From positions 310,001-374,000 of the forward strand of contig CP137680.1 in NCBI GenBank assembly GCA_037976565.1: 64,000 nt of DNA. The letters run 5' to 3'. A program made the position numbers and the translations under genes. Origin of the DNA: Mesocentrotus franciscanus. Lineage: Eukaryota; Echinodermata; Echinoidea; Camarodonta; Strongylocentrotidae. How positions within the stretch are numbered: the first letter of the stretch is position 1; every line of letters begins with the position of its first letter. The notes under the pieces are model-generated. The model had not been told where the DNA came from and ran no database searches. It saw nothing but the letters and a program-made list of their open reading frames with translations. Below are positions 21,935-64,000 of the stretch, in pieces.

Positions 21935-22165
21935 ATATATAGCAAGATGCCTCACACGGGATAGGCCCATCCCATCGCATCATGTATTTAGTACGCTACA
22001 TGACGTGAGTGGAGTGTCTCTAGATAAAGTATCTCTTTGATTAGACTGCATATAGCAAGATGCCTAACACGGGATAGGCCCTACCCTTTGCGACGTGCAT
22101 ATTTGCTACAACACATCATGGACTGGACTGTCTCTTGATAGTGTGATCTCTTTGATTAGACGTGC
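21935..22165 (+). repeat. Tandem duplication of a block of about 113 bp
   Basis: Two direct copies share AGCAAGATGCCTnACACGGG, ATAGGCCC, a GCATCATG/ACATCATGGAC block, GAGTGTCTCT and GTATCTCTTTGATTAGAC. The second copy runs straight into the GC-rich block at 22,165, so this could be promoter-proximal duplication or the edge of a mobile element. Confidence 0.8.
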
Positions 22166-22455
22166 AGAGGGCGGGTGCACGCCTCGCCGACTCACTCTCG
22201 GGTTCGTCGCCTCCTTGCACGGACGACGCCGGCCGTGCTCTCGTCCGCCCGTCCTCCCGGGACCCGAAACCACCTTTTAACGACATGGACGGCGACCACG
22301 GGTCGACGTGGCACGCGACATGCCCGATCCCATCCATTTGGAATTGTGTCGCCGTTCCCGCGCCACGGCAGAGGCGGGCAGGGTCGAGGAAAGACGGGTT
22401 TGATGTCAAGAAATTCACATTGGCAGACCGTTACGCACCCCCCGCGGCGATTTTG
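22165..22455 (+). promoter_or_regulatory. GC- and CpG-rich block, candidate promoter or first exon of the Tec kinase gene
   Basis: This block of about 290 bases is far richer in GC and CpG than its AT-rich surroundings and ends abruptly at 22,455. It is 540 bases upstream of the first clear splice acceptor of the kinase gene. The three overlapping open frames in it (two plus, one minus) are what high GC content produces and show no domain. Insertion of foreign or rDNA-derived sequence is the main alternative. Confidence 0.4.
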
Positions 22456-22997
22456 CGTATTAATATATAGACTGTAGTATAGTTACTGTGATTCATGAAA
22501 TGGGAATTAAGTTTAATGTACCTCAGAATTTAACAGTACAATAGCATTTTGTGCTTCAGTCATTTTGAGCTGTTTGGTGGTTTTGACATTTTGATTAGGA
22601 TTTCAATTAGGAACTAAGTTTTCTTTGGATTGATGGTAGAGTCTCCAAGAGGAAGATTTTCATGTCTGTAATGCTACTTTAAAAAGCACAGATATTATTG
22701 GGATGATAGGGACACATACATGTACATTATTAGTGTCCAGTGTAAACAAATAGTTTTCTGTTTAATAGCAAGAGCTCTTTTAGGATTTGGTTTGGTGAAA
22801 GTGTGATTTGTTAGCGTTGATTTTACACAGGTATCCATTTATCGGCCTTACATCTTTACCAGACTTGTATTAAAAACCAGAAAACAAATGACAGCATTTT
22901 CAAATATTGGTACTTTCTCATTTCAAATAACTAACTTGTTGGTTGGTTCACATGTACAGTATATAATTTGTTTGTTGTGTTTTTCTTTTTGTTACAG

Positions 22998-23368
22998 GCT
23001 CACTTAACGATGACCGGCATGGGATCACAAGTAATACTTCAGTGAGCTTGCTTCCTACATGTTAGACAATAGAGATCAAGCGTGAAGAGTTTTCACAGAA
23101 CAGCTTACAATCATGGTCAAATTCTGTGAAGATTGGTTCAAGAATCATCAGAGATCCAAGTTGGTTGCTGAAAGTATGCCTTTTGTACCAGCAAGAAATA
23201 ATATCATCAATGACCAGTGACATGGAAGTTATATTATTGGTGAAAGGAATATGTAGCATGGTATACACATGAATAATGAATGACAATTGAAAATATAACA
23301 GACAAGGACGGTTCGATATTTTTATAACATTTAGAATTTAAACTTGGTTTGGACAAGATACATTCAGC
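22998..23368 (+). other. Tec kinase 5' UTR exon part, with a short upstream ORF
   Basis: TTTTTGTTACAG at 22,997 is a good acceptor, so transcription likely starts further upstream. The leader contains an ATG at 23,010 that opens a 12-codon frame closing at 23,045, and several later ATGs before the true start at 23,369. The chosen start fits because it gives MSTGSGNGGEIRQAF directly into the PH domain. The upstream frame could lower translation; this is inference. Confidence 0.65.
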
Positions 23369-63236
<39,868 letters not shown>

Positions 63237-63266
63237 CATCAGCTTCGTAACTAAACCATCAAAGTG
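63237..63266 (+). other. Tec kinase 3' UTR segment ending at a donor site
   Basis: After the TGA, 30 bases lead to AAAGTG|GTGAGT, a near-consensus donor. If used, the 3' UTR continues in an exon beyond the window. A stop followed within 50 bases by a splice site is compatible with escaping nonsense-mediated decay. Confidence 0.45.
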
Positions 63267-63339
63267 GTGAGTATACAGATCTTAAAGCGAAGGTTGACTT
63301 CTGGTAAAGATGAAAATTAATTTATTAGCTTTATCATGC

Positions 63340-64000
63340 TTTTTATGCCTCCGCTACAAAGTAGCCAAAGGCATTATGTTTTAAGGTTGTCCGTCGGTAC
63401 GTCCGTACATCCGTACGTCCTGTTCTCGTGATCGTTTTATCTCAAGAACCGATTGATGGATTACTGCTAAACTTAGGCCATGTATGTATCTTGCAGAACT
63501 TATGAACTGATTAGATTTTGGGGTCACGAGGTCAAAGGTCAAAGGGGTCATTATGTATGCAAAAAGCTCGTGATCACATCATTAGAATCTATGGATGGAT
63601 TACCATCAAACTCAAGACATGTATGTATCTTGCAGAGCAAATAAACTGATTAAATGTTGGGGTCATGAAGTCATAGGTCAAAGCAACATGGGGCTCATTA
63701 TGTATGCAAAAATAGCTTGTGAACCCATTATCATTAGAACCGACGGATTGATTACTATCAAACTCAGGACATGTTTGTATCTGGCAGAGCCAATGAACTG
63801 ATTAGATTTTAGGGTCATGAGGTCAAAGATCAAAGGGTCATACATGTATATGGGAAATAGCTTGTAATCACAATATTCTGAGCACCTGTTAATGGATTAC
63901 AATAAAACTTGAAATTTAAAAATTGCTTCTGTTTTGGTTTGTGAAATCGCTCTACATCGGAGGCATCATTTTCGACTGTGCGCAGTTGAAGATCCATCTG
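63340..64000 (+). repeat. Dispersed repeat with internal tandem units of about 130 bp, cut by window end
   Basis: Starts TATGCCTCCGCTACAAAGTA and GGCATTATG, then GTCCGTCGGTACGTCCGTAC. Three to four internal copies follow of GGATTACnnTCAAACT, ACATGTATGTATCTTGCAGA, TGAACTGATTAGATTTTGGG, GTCATGAGGTCAAAGGTCAA. The same family in reverse is at 8,150-8,585. It lies in the presumed 3' UTR intron of the Tec kinase. Confidence 0.75.

Noticed and set aside
22116..22477. Three overlapping frames of about 100 codons as protein genes
   Set aside because: High GC lowers stop frequency on both strands; no domain or splice support. Kept only as a candidate promoter or first exon region.

Overview
This is a eukaryotic, intron-rich and repeat-rich window, most likely from a marine invertebrate deuterostome. 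I favour an echinoderm because of the single Tec-family kinase, the family make-up of the other gene, and the many TACATGTACATGTAC palindromes, but the species cannot be fixed from the sequence. There are GT-AG introns of 0.2 to 17 kb, no operons, no CRISPR array and no tRNA or rRNA gene that I can recognise. Two real protein-coding genes account for essentially all supported coding sequence.

Left side, minus strand (about 13,938 down to position 1, running off the window): a composite gene. It has a KMT5A-like SET methyltransferase domain, a 13-copy 33-residue repeat, two Cys/His zinc-binding motifs, a tyrosine-recombinase-like domain with most catalytic positions kept, an acidic exon present as two tandem copies, and a C-terminal Myb/SANT-like segment at the left edge. 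One SET exon is not securely found, and two single-base frame breaks lie in the recombinase part.

Middle (about 14,000-22,990): no convincing gene. The stretch holds inverted-repeat elements, microsatellites, several minisatellites, a strong 126-base hairpin and a GC-rich block at 22,165-22,455 that could be the promoter or first exon of the next gene.

Right side, plus strand (about 22,998-63,266): a complete Tec/BTK-type non-receptor tyrosine kinase. It has 17 coding exons in the order PH, BTK zinc motif, proline-rich region, SH3, SH2, kinase, giving about 653 residues. Intron 1 (17 kb) holds an exon-like open frame at 35,703-36,463 that encodes three YDxL motifs with ITAM spacing. It ends in a consensus donor in the same phase as PH exon 2, so it may be an alternative first exon that adds an ITAM-like tail to the kinase.

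Mobile DNA is abundant and nested. Examples are a TTAA-flanked element with a THAP relic that contains a non-LTR retrotransposon tail, itself split by a TTAA foldback element; two copies of a TIR element, one of them inside a dispersed repeat whose unoccupied form is also in the window; a hairpin-headed repeat in two opposite copies; and a 1.5 kb satellite with higher-order structure. The coding-frame problems in both genes each equal one missing base, which suggests consensus deletions in the assembly as much as real decay.
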